Below, one piece after another: positions 34,631 through 42,982 of a stretch of 64,000 bases of DNA; position 1 is the first letter of the stretch, and each line of letters begins with the position of its first letter. Location: the NCBI RefSeq assembly GCF_036227405.1, contig NZ_CP109473.1:5580001-5644000 (forward strand). The letters run 5' to 3'. The DNA comes from Streptomyces sp. NBC_01460 (GTDB taxonomy: Bacteria; Actinomycetota; Actinomycetes; Streptomycetales; Streptomycetaceae). Both the position numbers and the translations under genes were made by a program. The notes beneath the pieces were generated by a model. That model saw only the letters and a list, made by a program, of their open reading frames with translations. It had not been told where the DNA came from and did not search any database.

Positions 34631-35707
34631 TCAATCGTGCAGCTGATGCATGCCCGGAAGAGTGACCTGGATTCGGCAGCCACGGGCGGATTCGGCCACG
34701 CCGATGCGGCCGCCGTGGAGATCCACGGCCCAGCGGGCGATGGCGAGCCCGAGCCCCGTACCGCCGTCGCTGCCGGGGCCGTGTGGGGAGGGCGCCTGGC
34801 CGCGGTTGAAGCGCTCGAAGACCCGGTGGCGCTCCGCCTCCGGGATGCCGGGCCCCTCGTCGACGACCTCCAGCTCCAGCGACTCGGGATACTCCCCGCG
34901 CCGCGCCAGCACCGTGACCCGGCCGTGCGGGGGGCTGTGCTTGACGGCGTTGTCGATGAGGTTGGCGACCACCTGGTGCAGGCGTTCCGCGTCCGCGTGC
35001 GCCGTCAGCTCGGGCGGTGACACGTCGAGATGCAGATGGACGTCCGTACGGGAGTGGTTGCCGGAACCTGAGGAGAGGCGGCGCTGGGAGGCTGCGAGAT
35101 TCGCCTCCTTCAGCACGCCCGACAGGTAGGGCCACACCTCGAAGCGGCGCGCCTTGATGGCCACCACCCCGTTGTCCAGCCGGGAGAGGTCCAGCAGGGT
35201 CTCCACCAGCCGGCCGAGGCGCTCGGTCTGTTTCAGGGCCGTGCGCATCGTCTCGGGGTCCGCGGCGGACACCCCGTCCACCACGTTCTCCAGCACGGCT
35301 CTGAGTGCGGCGATGGGTGTGCGCAGCTCATGGGAGACATTGGCCACCAGCTCCTTGCGGTGCCGGTCCTCCGCCTCCAGATCGTCCGCCATGCGGTTGA
35401 TCGTCTGCGCCAGGTCGCCGAGCTCGTCGCGGCGTCCGGCGCCGCTCACGCGTCTCGTGTAGTCGCCGTGCGAGATCGACCGCGCCACGGCGCGCATCTC
35501 GTCCAGCGGCGCGGTCAGTCCGTGCGCCACGAACTGGGTGATCAGCAGGGTGGCGATCACCGAGAAGACCGTGATGAACCGGAATTCGGTCCTGGTCCGC
35601 AGGGCGACGATCAGCAGTCCGGTCGTGATGAACACGGAGACCACCACGAGCGTGCCCAGCTTGGCCTTGATCGAGAACGGCCGCAGTCCTGAGCCGGGCC
35701 GCGTCAT
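34631..35707 (-). CDS. OmpR-group sensor histidine kinase
   Basis: A 358-residue membrane kinase. Two close spans (about residues 18-36 and 45-62) leave almost no outside loop, so it likely senses membrane or cytosolic signals. Then a HAMP domain (GLTAPLDEMRAVARSI), HisKA with H126 in NVSHELRTP, and HATPase with N box (NLIDNAVKHS), G1 DEGPGIP and G2 GTGLGLAI. ATG 35707 overlaps the TGA of the response regulator gene. The pair lies between kgd and lon, as expected from Streptomyces gene order; its signal is unknown. Confidence 0.95.
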   Translation of the reverse strand: MTRPGSGLRPFSIKAKLGTLVVVSVFITTGLLIVALRTRTEFRFITVFSVIATLLITQFVAHGLTAPLDEMRAVARSISHGDYTRRVSGAGRRDELGDLAQTINRMADDLEAEDRHRKELVANVSHELRTPIAALRAVLENVVDGVSAADPETMRTALKQTERLGRLVETLLDLSRLDNGVVAIKARRFEVWPYLSGVLKEANLAASQRRLSSGSGNHSRTDVHLHLDVSPPELTAHADAERLHQVVANLIDNAVKHSPPHGRVTVLARRGEYPESLELEVVDEGPGIPEAERHRVFERFNRGQAPSPHGPGSDGGTGLGLAIARWAVDLHGGRIGVAESARGCRIQVTLPGMHQLHD

Positions 35708-36441
35708 GGCGCGGGTGTCTCCAGGGCGTAGCCGACGCCGTGCACGGTGCGGATCCGCTCGGCGCCGATCTTCCGGCGCAGCGCCTTGATGTGGCTGTCG
35801 ACCGTACGGGTCCCGGAGGCGTCGGCCCAGTCCCAGACCTCGGCCAGCAGCTGTTCCCGGGACAGCACCGCACGCGGTGTGTTGGCCAGGCAGACCAGCA
35901 GGTCGAACTCGGTCGGCGTGAGGTGGACGTCGTCGGCGCGCACCCGGACGCGGCGCTGCGCGTGGTCGATCTCCAGCTCGCCGAGGCGGAGGATGCCGCT
36001 GCGCGGCGTCACCGCGGCCAGCGCGGCCCGCTCGACCCGGCGCAGCAGCACGTGGACCCGGGCCGCCAGCTCCCGCATGGAGAACGGTTTGGTCATGTAG
36101 TCGTCGGCGCCGACCCCGAGCCCGACCAGCATGTCGGTCTCGTCGTCGCGTGCGGTGAGCATCAGCACCGGTACGGGGCGCTGCGCCTGCACGCGACGGC
36201 AGACCTCCAGGCCGTCGAAGCCCGGAAGCATGATGTCGAGCACCATCAGATCGGGCTGCCAGGCCTCGGCCGCGTCCACGGCCGCCGGCCCGTCCAGTGC
36301 GGTCTGCACCAGGAAGCCCTCGGCCCGCAGCCGGGCGGAAATGGCGTCGACGATTGTCGCGTCGTCCTCGACCACCAGCACCCGGCGCTGAGCCCCGGGG
36401 GTGGCCGCGACGCCGTTGTGGGTGGTGTGTGTCTGTTCCAT
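35704..36441 (-). CDS. OmpR-type response regulator
   Basis: A 245-residue regulator. Receiver: acidic pair ED at 25-27, phospho-acceptor D69 (LMVLDIMLPGFDG), Thr in LTARDD and K118 (YMTKPF). Output domain: winged helix with HLTPTEFDLLVCLA and RTVDSHIKALRRKIG. MEQTHTTH at 36441 is chosen; 11 upstream residues are basic and unlikely. It is first in the operon with the kinase gene, which overlaps by four bases. Confidence 0.95.
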   Translation of the reverse strand: MEQTHTTHNGVAATPGAQRRVLVVEDDATIVDAISARLRAEGFLVQTALDGPAAVDAAEAWQPDLMVLDIMLPGFDGLEVCRRVQAQRPVPVLMLTARDDETDMLVGLGVGADDYMTKPFSMRELAARVHVLLRRVERAALAAVTPRSGILRLGELEIDHAQRRVRVRADDVHLTPTEFDLLVCLANTPRAVLSREQLLAEVWDWADASGTRTVDSHIKALRRKIGAERIRTVHGVGYALETPAP

Positions 36442-36673
36442 CGCCCCGCCCCTGCCCGTTCTCGCGGAGGCCATTCCCCCGGAGGCACGGTTGTCGCTTG
36501 TGGATTTCGTCGGTGATCCCTTGTGCCGGTCAGCAGCGTAAAGGCAGAGGACGCCTCTCGGCTACGCAGGGTGTTGTCCGTCGTGAAGGTGTTACCCGCG
36601 GAAAGGAGACGGATCGGCGGAGTTGTGGTGCCTGATCCGTGGCAGGACCGGGATGCGCATACCGGGTGGGGGT

Positions 36674-37357
36674 TCAGTCGCTCCGGAGTGCGAGATGGAC
36701 CACGTCCGGAACACCTCGGGCAACGGCTACTTCTTCGGTCGTTACTGCGTGGAATCCGGCATTCCGCAAGGCTTTCCCGAAGTCCGGGGACGGCTGCGCG
36801 GACCACACGGCGAGGACTCCGCCGGGCGTCAGACGCTCCCGGCAGACCGCGAGACCGGCGGGCGAGTAGAGGCTTTCGTTGTCCTGGGTGACGGTCCAGT
36901 CGGGGCCGTTGTCGATGTCCAGGCACAGGGCGTCGTAACGCTCCGTGGTCGCCAGGAGGTGGGTCACGAGGTCCGCGCGGAGGATCTCGGTGCGCGGATC
37001 GGCCAGCGCCGGCCCGGAGATCCGGCCGAGCGGTCCGTCGAGGTGCCAGTCGACGACGGCCCGCTCCCGCTCGACGACCGCGATGCGGCCCCAGCGGGGC
37101 TCGTCGGCCGCGCGCACCAGGGAGAACCCGACGCCGAGCCCGCCGATCAGCACCGACGGATCCGGCCGCCCGGCAGGCAGGGCGGCGAGTGCCGCGTCGA
37201 CGAGGAGGCGTTCGGAGCGCCCGTCGGAGGTGTCCATCAGGAAGCACCCGTTGGCGATGATCTCGAAGTCGTCGCCGCGCTGACGCAGGACCACTTCGCC
37301 GAACGGCCCGTCGCGCCGGTCGAGGACGACGGGGCTGGGGGCGTCTGTGACGGGCAT
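36674..37357 (-). CDS. Spermidine synthase-like methyltransferase-fold protein
   Basis: A 227-residue protein of the spermidine/spermine synthase fold: PSVLIGGLGVGFSLVRAA as the nucleotide-binding loop, IAVVERERAVVDWH with the acidic residue that holds the ribose, and YDALCLDIDNGPDWT. It lacks the N-terminal beta domain of real spermidine synthases, so the amine substrate is not assured. Start MPVTDAPS at 37357 fits better than the longer reading. It is alone, divergent from lon (338 bp between). Confidence 0.85.
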   Translation of the reverse strand: MPVTDAPSPVVLDRRDGPFGEVVLRQRGDDFEIIANGCFLMDTSDGRSERLLVDAALAALPAGRPDPSVLIGGLGVGFSLVRAADEPRWGRIAVVERERAVVDWHLDGPLGRISGPALADPRTEILRADLVTHLLATTERYDALCLDIDNGPDWTVTQDNESLYSPAGLAVCRERLTPGGVLAVWSAQPSPDFGKALRNAGFHAVTTEEVAVARGVPDVVHLALRSD

Positions 37358-37654
37358 GGCGCGGTCTCCGGTTCTCCGGCAGGGGGCAGGGCGTTCGTCG
37401 GCGGTCCATCCTTCCTCGGCCTCGTGTCCCTGGACCACCGGTTTCCCGGGGTGTCACCCTCCCGGCGGACGGGGCGGTCTGCGGCTCCGGCCCGGACGTG
37501 CCGGGAATGGCGGTGGCCGGCCGGGTGCTGCGGTAGAGGCGGGTGCTCGGAGCGGGACCTGGCGTGGCCCCGGAACGGCGCAGGTGGGGGCGGGTGGCGT
37601 GGACGATCGCTGAGAGCGAACACGGTCCGGGGAACATGTAAGGGCTCACAAGCA

Positions 37655-37673
37655 TTGAGTCCACATAGCTCAA
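37655..37673 (+). promoter_or_regulatory. HAIR operator (HspR box) before lon
   Basis: TTGAGT-N7-GCTCAA at 37655-37673 is close to the HAIR consensus (CTTGAGT-N7-ACTCAAG) bound by the heat-shock repressor HspR. It ends 22 bp before the lon ATG. HspR control of lon is established in Streptomyces, so this is expected to be the heat-shock operator. Confidence 0.85.
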
Positions 37674-37695
37674 CTTGCCTGCCGAAGGGGAGATC

Positions 37696-40125
37696 ATGAC
37701 TGCAGAGTCCAACGCGACCAAGGCGTCCACGCCGATCGACCTGCCCGTGCTGCCGCTGGACGACGAGGTCGTACTGCCCGGAATGGTGGTGCCGCTCGAC
37801 CTGTCGGACGCGGAGGTGCGCGCAGCCGTGGAGGCAGCGCAGGCCGTCGCGCGGCCCGGGGGCGGCAAGCCCGAGGTGCTGCTCGTGCCGCGTATCGACG
37901 GGAACTACACCGGGACCGGCGTCCTGGGCACCGTCGAACAGGTCGGACGCCTGTCGGACGGTGACCCGGGCGCCCTGATCCGGGCGCGTGACCGGGTCAG
38001 GATCGGTGCCGGGACCAGTGGGCCCGGGAACGCCCTGTGGGTGGAGGGCACCCGGATCGACGTGTCCCTCCCCGACCCCCTGCCGGGCTCGGCCGCCGAG
38101 CTCGCCAAGGAGTACAAGGCCCTCGCGACCAGCTGGCTGAAGAAGCGCGGTGCCTGGCAGGTCGTCGACCGGGTCCAGCAGATCGAGGACATCTCCGCCC
38201 TCGCCGACAACTCCGGTTACTCGCCCTTCCTCACCACCGCCCAGAAGGTCCAGCTGCTGGAGACCGCGGACGCGGTCGCCCGCCTGAAGCTGGCCGTCCA
38301 GTGGCTCGGCGAGCACCTCGCCGAACAGGACGTAGCCGAGTCCATCGCCAAGGACGTCCAGGACGGCGTCGACAAGCAGCAGCGCGAATTCCTGCTGCGG
38401 CGCCAGCTCGACGCCGTGCGCAAGGAGCTCTCCGAGCTCAACGGCGATCCGGAGGACGAGTCCGGCGACTACCGGACCCGCGTCGAGGCGGCGGATCTCC
38501 CCGAGCACGTCCGTGAGGCCGCCCTCAAGGAGGTCGAGAAGCTGGAGCGCTCCTCCGACCAGAGCCCCGAGGGGTCCTGGATCCGGACCTGGCTGGACAC
38601 CGTCCTGGAGCTCCCCTGGACCGAGCGGACCGAGGACGCCTACGACATCCGCGGCGCCCAGCAGGTCCTCGACGCCGAACACGCGGGTCTGCAGGACGTG
38701 AAGGAGCGCATCACCGAGTACCTCGCGGTGCGCAAGCGCCGCGCGGACCGCGGCCTCGGTGTGGTCGGCGGCCGGCGCGGCGGCGCGGTGCTGGCGCTGG
38801 TCGGCCCGCCCGGTGTGGGGAAGACCTCCCTCGGGGAGAGCGTCGCGCACTCCATGGGACGCAAGTTCGTCCGGGTCGCGCTCGGCGGTGTCCGGGACGA
38901 GGCGGAGATCCGGGGCCACCGGCGTACGTACGTCGGCGCGCTTCCGGGGCGCATCGTCCGGGCGATCAAGGAGGCCGGTTCGATGAACCCGGTCGTCCTG
39001 CTCGACGAGATCGACAAGGTCGGTTCGGACTTCCGGGGCGACCCGGCGGCCGCGTTGCTCGAAGTGCTCGACCCGGCGCAGAACCACACCTTCCGGGATC
39101 ACTACCTGGAGGTCGAACTCGACCTCAGCGACGTCGTGTTCCTGGCCACGGCCAATGTCCTCGACTCCATCCCGGAGGCCCTGCTCGACCGCATGGAGCT
39201 GGTCACCCTGGACGGCTACACCGAGGACGAGAAGGTCGTCATCGCCCGGGACCACCTGCTCCCGCGCCAGCTGGAGCGAGCGGGTCTGGAGAAGGACGAG
39301 GTGGACCTCGACGAGTCCGCGCTGCGCAAGCTGGCGGGCGAGTACACCCGGGAGGCCGGGGTGCGGAACCTGGAGCGGGCCGTCGCGCGGCTGCTCCGCA
39401 AGGTCGCGGCCCAGCACGAACTGGGCGAGCGGGAGCTCCCGTCCACGGTGTCCGAGCAGGACCTGCGGGGTCTGATCGGACGGCCGCACCACGTACCCGA
39501 GTCCGCGCAGGACCCGGCCGAGCGCCGCACCGCGGTGCCCGGCGTGGCCACCGGGCTCGCGGTGACGGGAGCCGGCGGCGACGTGCTGTTCGTCGAGGCG
39601 TCGCTCGCCGATCCGGAGACCGGTGCGTCCGGGCTGACCCTGACCGGTCAGCTGGGCGACGTGATGAAGGAGTCGGCGCAGATCGCGCTGAGCTTCCTGC
39701 GCTCGCACGGAGCGGAGCTGGAGCTTCCGGTCGCCGACCTCAAGGACCGGGGCGTGCACATCCACTTCCCGGCGGGCGCGGTCCCCAAGGACGGCCCGAG
39801 TGCCGGCATCACCCTGACGACCGCGCTGGCCTCGCTGCTCTCCGGACGGCTGGTCCGTACCGACGTGGCGATGACCGGCGAGGTCTCACTGACCGGGCGG
39901 GTGCTGCCGATCGGCGGTCTGAAGCAGAAGCTGCTGGCCGCCCACCGCGCGGGCATCACCACCGTGGTGATCCCCCAGCGCAACGAGGCCGACCTGGACG
40001 ACGTCCCGGCCGAGGTCCTCGACACCCTGGAGGTCCACCCGGTGACCGATGTCCGCCAGGTGCTGGAGATCGCGCTCGCCCCGGCCTCGGCCGGGGTGAG
40101 GGACAGGCTCCCGGCCGCCGCGTAG
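37696..40125 (+). CDS. lon: ATP-dependent Lon protease
   Basis: An 809-residue protease. N-terminal substrate-binding domain from LPVLPLDDEVVLPGMVVPLDL; AAA module with Walker A GPPGVGKTS at about 370-378 and Walker B VVLLDEIDK; protease domain with the catalytic dyad Ser702 (KDGPSAG) and Lys745 (GGLKQKLL). It degrades damaged and regulatory proteins in the cytosol. ATG 37696 has GGGGAG upstream; a TTG seven codons earlier is ignored since it would cover the ribosome site. Controlled by HspR through the box at 37655-37673. Confidence 0.97.
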   Translation: MTAESNATKASTPIDLPVLPLDDEVVLPGMVVPLDLSDAEVRAAVEAAQAVARPGGGKPEVLLVPRIDGNYTGTGVLGTVEQVGRLSDGDPGALIRARDRVRIGAGTSGPGNALWVEGTRIDVSLPDPLPGSAAELAKEYKALATSWLKKRGAWQVVDRVQQIEDISALADNSGYSPFLTTAQKVQLLETADAVARLKLAVQWLGEHLAEQDVAESIAKDVQDGVDKQQREFLLRRQLDAVRKELSELNGDPEDESGDYRTRVEAADLPEHVREAALKEVEKLERSSDQSPEGSWIRTWLDTVLELPWTERTEDAYDIRGAQQVLDAEHAGLQDVKERITEYLAVRKRRADRGLGVVGGRRGGAVLALVGPPGVGKTSLGESVAHSMGRKFVRVALGGVRDEAEIRGHRRTYVGALPGRIVRAIKEAGSMNPVVLLDEIDKVGSDFRGDPAAALLEVLDPAQNHTFRDHYLEVELDLSDVVFLATANVLDSIPEALLDRMELVTLDGYTEDEKVVIARDHLLPRQLERAGLEKDEVDLDESALRKLAGEYTREAGVRNLERAVARLLRKVAAQHELGERELPSTVSEQDLRGLIGRPHHVPESAQDPAERRTAVPGVATGLAVTGAGGDVLFVEASLADPETGASGLTLTGQLGDVMKESAQIALSFLRSHGAELELPVADLKDRGVHIHFPAGAVPKDGPSAGITLTTALASLLSGRLVRTDVAMTGEVSLTGRVLPIGGLKQKLLAAHRAGITTVVIPQRNEADLDDVPAEVLDTLEVHPVTDVRQVLEIALAPASAGVRDRLPAAA

Positions 40126-40171
40126 GCGTCACGCAGTGACGGGCGCGGCACCATGCCGACGGCCGGTACGG

Positions 40172-40203
40172 ACGGTCCGTCCTCCTCCTGGAGGGCGGAC
40201 CGT
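40172..40203. terminator. Terminator between lon and the deacetylase gene
   Basis: ACGGTCCG (40172-40179) pairs with CGGACCGT (40196-40203), and inside CCTCC pairs with GGAGG. It can serve both convergent genes. Confidence 0.85.
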
Positions 40204-40244
40204 TCCGCGTGCGGCTCCCGGCGCGGCGAGGGGCCAGGGGCCGG

Positions 40245-41018
40245 TCAGGGGCGGTAGACCGTGCCGGGCCGGGGCTCGGCGGGGGCCATCAGCTGCGGGA
40301 CGGTCACGAAGGTGAAGCCCCGCTTCTTCAGGGTGTCGATGATGCCCGGGACCGCGGGCACCGTCCCCTTGTAGATGTCGTGCAGCAGGATGATCCCGTC
40401 CTTGCCGGCCTGGTCGAGTATCCGCTTCCTGATCAGCGCGGAGTCGTTCGTGGAGTAGTCCTTGGCGGTCGCGCTCCACAGGACCTGGGAGAGTCCGAGC
40501 TCCTCGCAGATCCCGGAGACGGTGTCGTCGGTACGGCCCTGCGGAGGCCGCATCAGCCGGGGCTTCCTCCCGGTGATCCTCTCGATCGCCAGCTGGGTCT
40601 TCTCCAGTTCGGCTCGAATCTCGTCCGGCTTCCGCCCCGTCAGGATCTCGTGCGACCAGGTGTGGTTGGCGACCTCGTGGCCCTCGGCCGCGATGCGCCG
40701 CACCGTCTCCGGGTGCTTCAGCACGTGGTTCCTCCCCAGCAGGAAGAACGTGGCCGGCACCTTCTTCTCCTTGAGGACGTCCAGCAGGTGCGGGGTGTCC
40801 TCCGCGGGCCCCGCGTCGAAGGTCAGCGCGATGCACTTGGCCCTGCGACAGTCCACCGGTCCGAACGAGCCCTTGGCGTCGGACGCGGCGTCGCCGCGGG
40901 CGGACCCGGGAGCCGTGGTCTCCATCGAGCAGCCGCCGAGCGTCAGCGTGAGCAGCGTCACGAGGGCGGCGGCCAACCCCGCGCCGAAGGGCGTCATCTT
41001 TCCGGGCACAACAGACAC
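40245..41018 (-). CDS. Polysaccharide deacetylase lipoprotein
   Basis: A 257-residue secreted lipoprotein: signal peptide with LGGC lipobox (Cys30) and a NodB domain. Motif 1 is TFDAGP (Asp68 as base, Ala69 where many members have the metal-binding Asp); motif 2 is H119-x3-H123 (HTWSH); motif 3 RPPQG; a late LLHD. It should remove acetyl groups from peptidoglycan or another glycan outside the membrane, probably with altered metal binding. GTG start at 41018. It converges with lon. Confidence 0.9.
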   Translation of the reverse strand: MSVVPGKMTPFGAGLAAALVTLLTLTLGGCSMETTAPGSARGDAASDAKGSFGPVDCRRAKCIALTFDAGPAEDTPHLLDVLKEKKVPATFFLLGRNHVLKHPETVRRIAAEGHEVANHTWSHEILTGRKPDEIRAELEKTQLAIERITGRKPRLMRPPQGRTDDTVSGICEELGLSQVLWSATAKDYSTNDSALIRKRILDQAGKDGIILLHDIYKGTVPAVPGIIDTLKKRGFTFVTVPQLMAPAEPRPGTVYRP

Positions 41019-41299
41019 AGCACGTCACTCCCCAGGGCTCGGCCGCACACCGGTGGTGCGGCACGCCGCGACTATACATAGTGCGTATACGTGCAGTGCA
41101 TAGTGGAGGGAGGGGGACCGTCGACGGTGTGTGTGGCGGGCGGTGCGGACGTCCCGCCCAGGGCATCCGCGTCGCTACGGACGCGGACCCGTGTCCCGTG
41201 CCAGGGCCTGGCAGCCGCCGGAGGCCCGCGCCTGCGAAATACTGGCCCAGCTGCGGCGATGACCGGAGTTGAAAGAGAATTTCATCGGCGGGAAAGCGT

Positions 41300-41797
41300 A
41301 TGAGGGGTGCTGACGTGCACGGGAGCGGAAGCGGCAGTGAACCCGGCGTGGTGGCCGGGAGCGGCGTGGACCATGAGTTCCTCGCGCTGGAGCGGGAGTT
41401 GGCGGTCTTCCTGCGCCGCGCGCGGGCCACGTCGGGGGAGATGGCCCGGGAGGTCCATCCGAATCTGGAAGCCGCGGCGTACGGGCTCCTCGTACGGCTG
41501 GAGTCGGCCGGGCGTCAGCGCGCCACGGATCTCGCCGCCTACTTCGGGGTGGGCAAGGCGACCATGAGCCGGCAGCTGCGGGCCCTGGAGGGCCTCGGTC
41601 TGGTGGCGCGGGAGACCGACCCCGCGGACGCCCGCGCCTCCTTGGTCGGCCTCACCGACGAGGGCCTCGCGCGCTTCCGCAGCGTCCGTGACGCCCGGCG
41701 CGGCCGTTACGCCCGGAATCTCGCGGGCTGGGACCGGACCGAGGTCGCGGAACTGGCGCGCCTGCTGCACCACTTCAACGAGCGCGCCGAGGAGTGA
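41300..41797 (+). CDS. MarR-family regulator
   Basis: A 165-residue protein. The winged helix is clear: EAAAYGLLVRLESAGRQRATDLAAYFGVGKATMSRQLRALEGLGLVARETDPADARASLVGLTDEG in outline, between dimer helices. The first ~22 residues are glycine/serine-rich; a GTG at 41315 could be the true start. It stands between the deacetylase and PP2C genes; its target is unclear, perhaps itself. The 280 bp before it carry short TATACATA/CGTATACG AT-rich stretches near 41074-41090 likely to be the promoter of the deacetylase gene. Confidence 0.85.
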   Translation: MRGADVHGSGSGSEPGVVAGSGVDHEFLALERELAVFLRRARATSGEMAREVHPNLEAAAYGLLVRLESAGRQRATDLAAYFGVGKATMSRQLRALEGLGLVARETDPADARASLVGLTDEGLARFRSVRDARRGRYARNLAGWDRTEVAELARLLHHFNERAEE

Positions 41798-41824
41798 GGC
41801 GCGCCCGGGTGCGGAGCGGGGCCG

Positions 41825-42625
41825 CTACAGCTCGACGAGGACCGCTGTCGCGTCGTCATGCGTCTTGCCGCGGCGCAGGTACACCCGGTCGGTGTCGGCC
41901 CGCTCCAGCTCCCTGACGCGGTCGATCAGCCCCTGGGGCCCCTCCTTGCGCAGCACTCCCAGGGTGGCCTTCCAGTCGCCCTCCCGGAACTTCTCCGTCC
42001 AGCGGCTCGCCCCGTCGGTCAGCGCCGCCAGCGCCCTGACCTCCGCCCGGGGGGTCTCGCCGGTCACCGCGCGTGACGCCACCAGGGGGTCGGCGGCGGC
42101 CGTGAAGAAGCCGCCCTCCTTGTTCCGCACGCGCGCGTCCGCGATCTCCTCCGAGGCGAGCGAGCCCGGCGGTAGCCGGTCGAGCCGGTCGTCGAGCAGC
42201 GGCCTGACCGCGCCGTCGGGCCCCTCGACGAGCAGGGCCGAGTCGGAGAGCACCAGGTGCTCGACCCGCTCGTCGTCCCAACGCGCCAGGACCACGGTCG
42301 CCTGAGGCGTGCGGACGTGAGAAAGGTCACAGAGGGAACGGTGCGTGTCGGCGGTGCGCCGGATGGACTTCGCGAGGATCTCGGTGAGCGTCAGATCCCT
42401 CCGCGAAGCGGACAGTTCGGCCAGGGCGCCCCCGAGCCGCGCCGTGAACCACGGAACGGAGTGCACACAGCCGTCGCTGCCGACGGGAGGTGTCACGCCG
42501 TCCAGCAGGACGAGCGCGCCACCCCGGCCTTCCGCAGGGGTCACGGTCGATACCCAGTCCTCGTTGGGGCGTTCGGGGTCACCCGGCTCGGTGGTGAGTT
42601 CGATGCGCATCCGGTCAGTCTGCAC
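41825..42625 (-). CDS. PP2C-like phosphatase domain protein
   Basis: A 266-residue protein with PP2C-like blocks: NEDWVSTVT, LVLLDGVTPP, TVVLARWDDERVEHLVLSDSALLVEG, LAALTDGASRW and a final HDDATAVLVEL. The aspartates of DG and of the last block fit metal ligands. It would remove phosphate from Ser/Thr proteins in the cytosol. GTG 42625 is chosen for GAAGG four bases upstream; ATG 42610 is also possible. Its position beside the conservon kinase genes may be chance. Confidence 0.8.
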   Translation of the reverse strand: MQTDRMRIELTTEPGDPERPNEDWVSTVTPAEGRGGALVLLDGVTPPVGSDGCVHSVPWFTARLGGALAELSASRRDLTLTEILAKSIRRTADTHRSLCDLSHVRTPQATVVLARWDDERVEHLVLSDSALLVEGPDGAVRPLLDDRLDRLPPGSLASEEIADARVRNKEGGFFTAAADPLVASRAVTGETPRAEVRALAALTDGASRWTEKFREGDWKATLGVLRKEGPQGLIDRVRELERADTDRVYLRRGKTHDDATAVLVEL

Positions 42626-42982
42626 GATGCCTTCACGGAGCCTGCACGATCACGGGGTTGGACCGTACCAGCAGGTCAGAATGGCCACCAGGCGTGGGAT
42701 CCGCGGCTCCCCGCATATGCGGGCGGGCATACTCCCAAAGCCTGGCCCGAAGTTCCACCCGGTGGTCCGTGCATGCCCGGAGGCGCGCGTGGGGAGACTT
42801 GTTCGCCAACTCCGGATTGATGTTCACTCGTTCGAGTGGCGGAGCGGTTGATGCGCGGCTCCCCTCCCAAAAGCGCTGGAATGGTCAGAAGCCGTACGGT
42901 GCCCACCAGGGCGGGGCGCCCATTCACGTGACTGCGCGTCACCTCTGCTTCAAGGGCGGACGAGTCAAGATTGCGAGCACCG
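42626..42982. promoter_or_regulatory. Upstream region of the conservon with two dyads
   Basis: No gene is seen in these 357 bp. Two perfect dyads stand out: CCCGCATATGCGGG at 42710-42723 and CACTCG-TT-CGAGTG at 42825-42838. They probably belong to control of the conservon operon or of the divergent PP2C gene. No tRNA or riboswitch was recognised. Confidence 0.5.

Noticed and set aside
36442..36673. A small gene between the response regulator and the spermidine synthase-like gene
   Set aside because: Frames here are short, lack ribosome sites and look like shadows.
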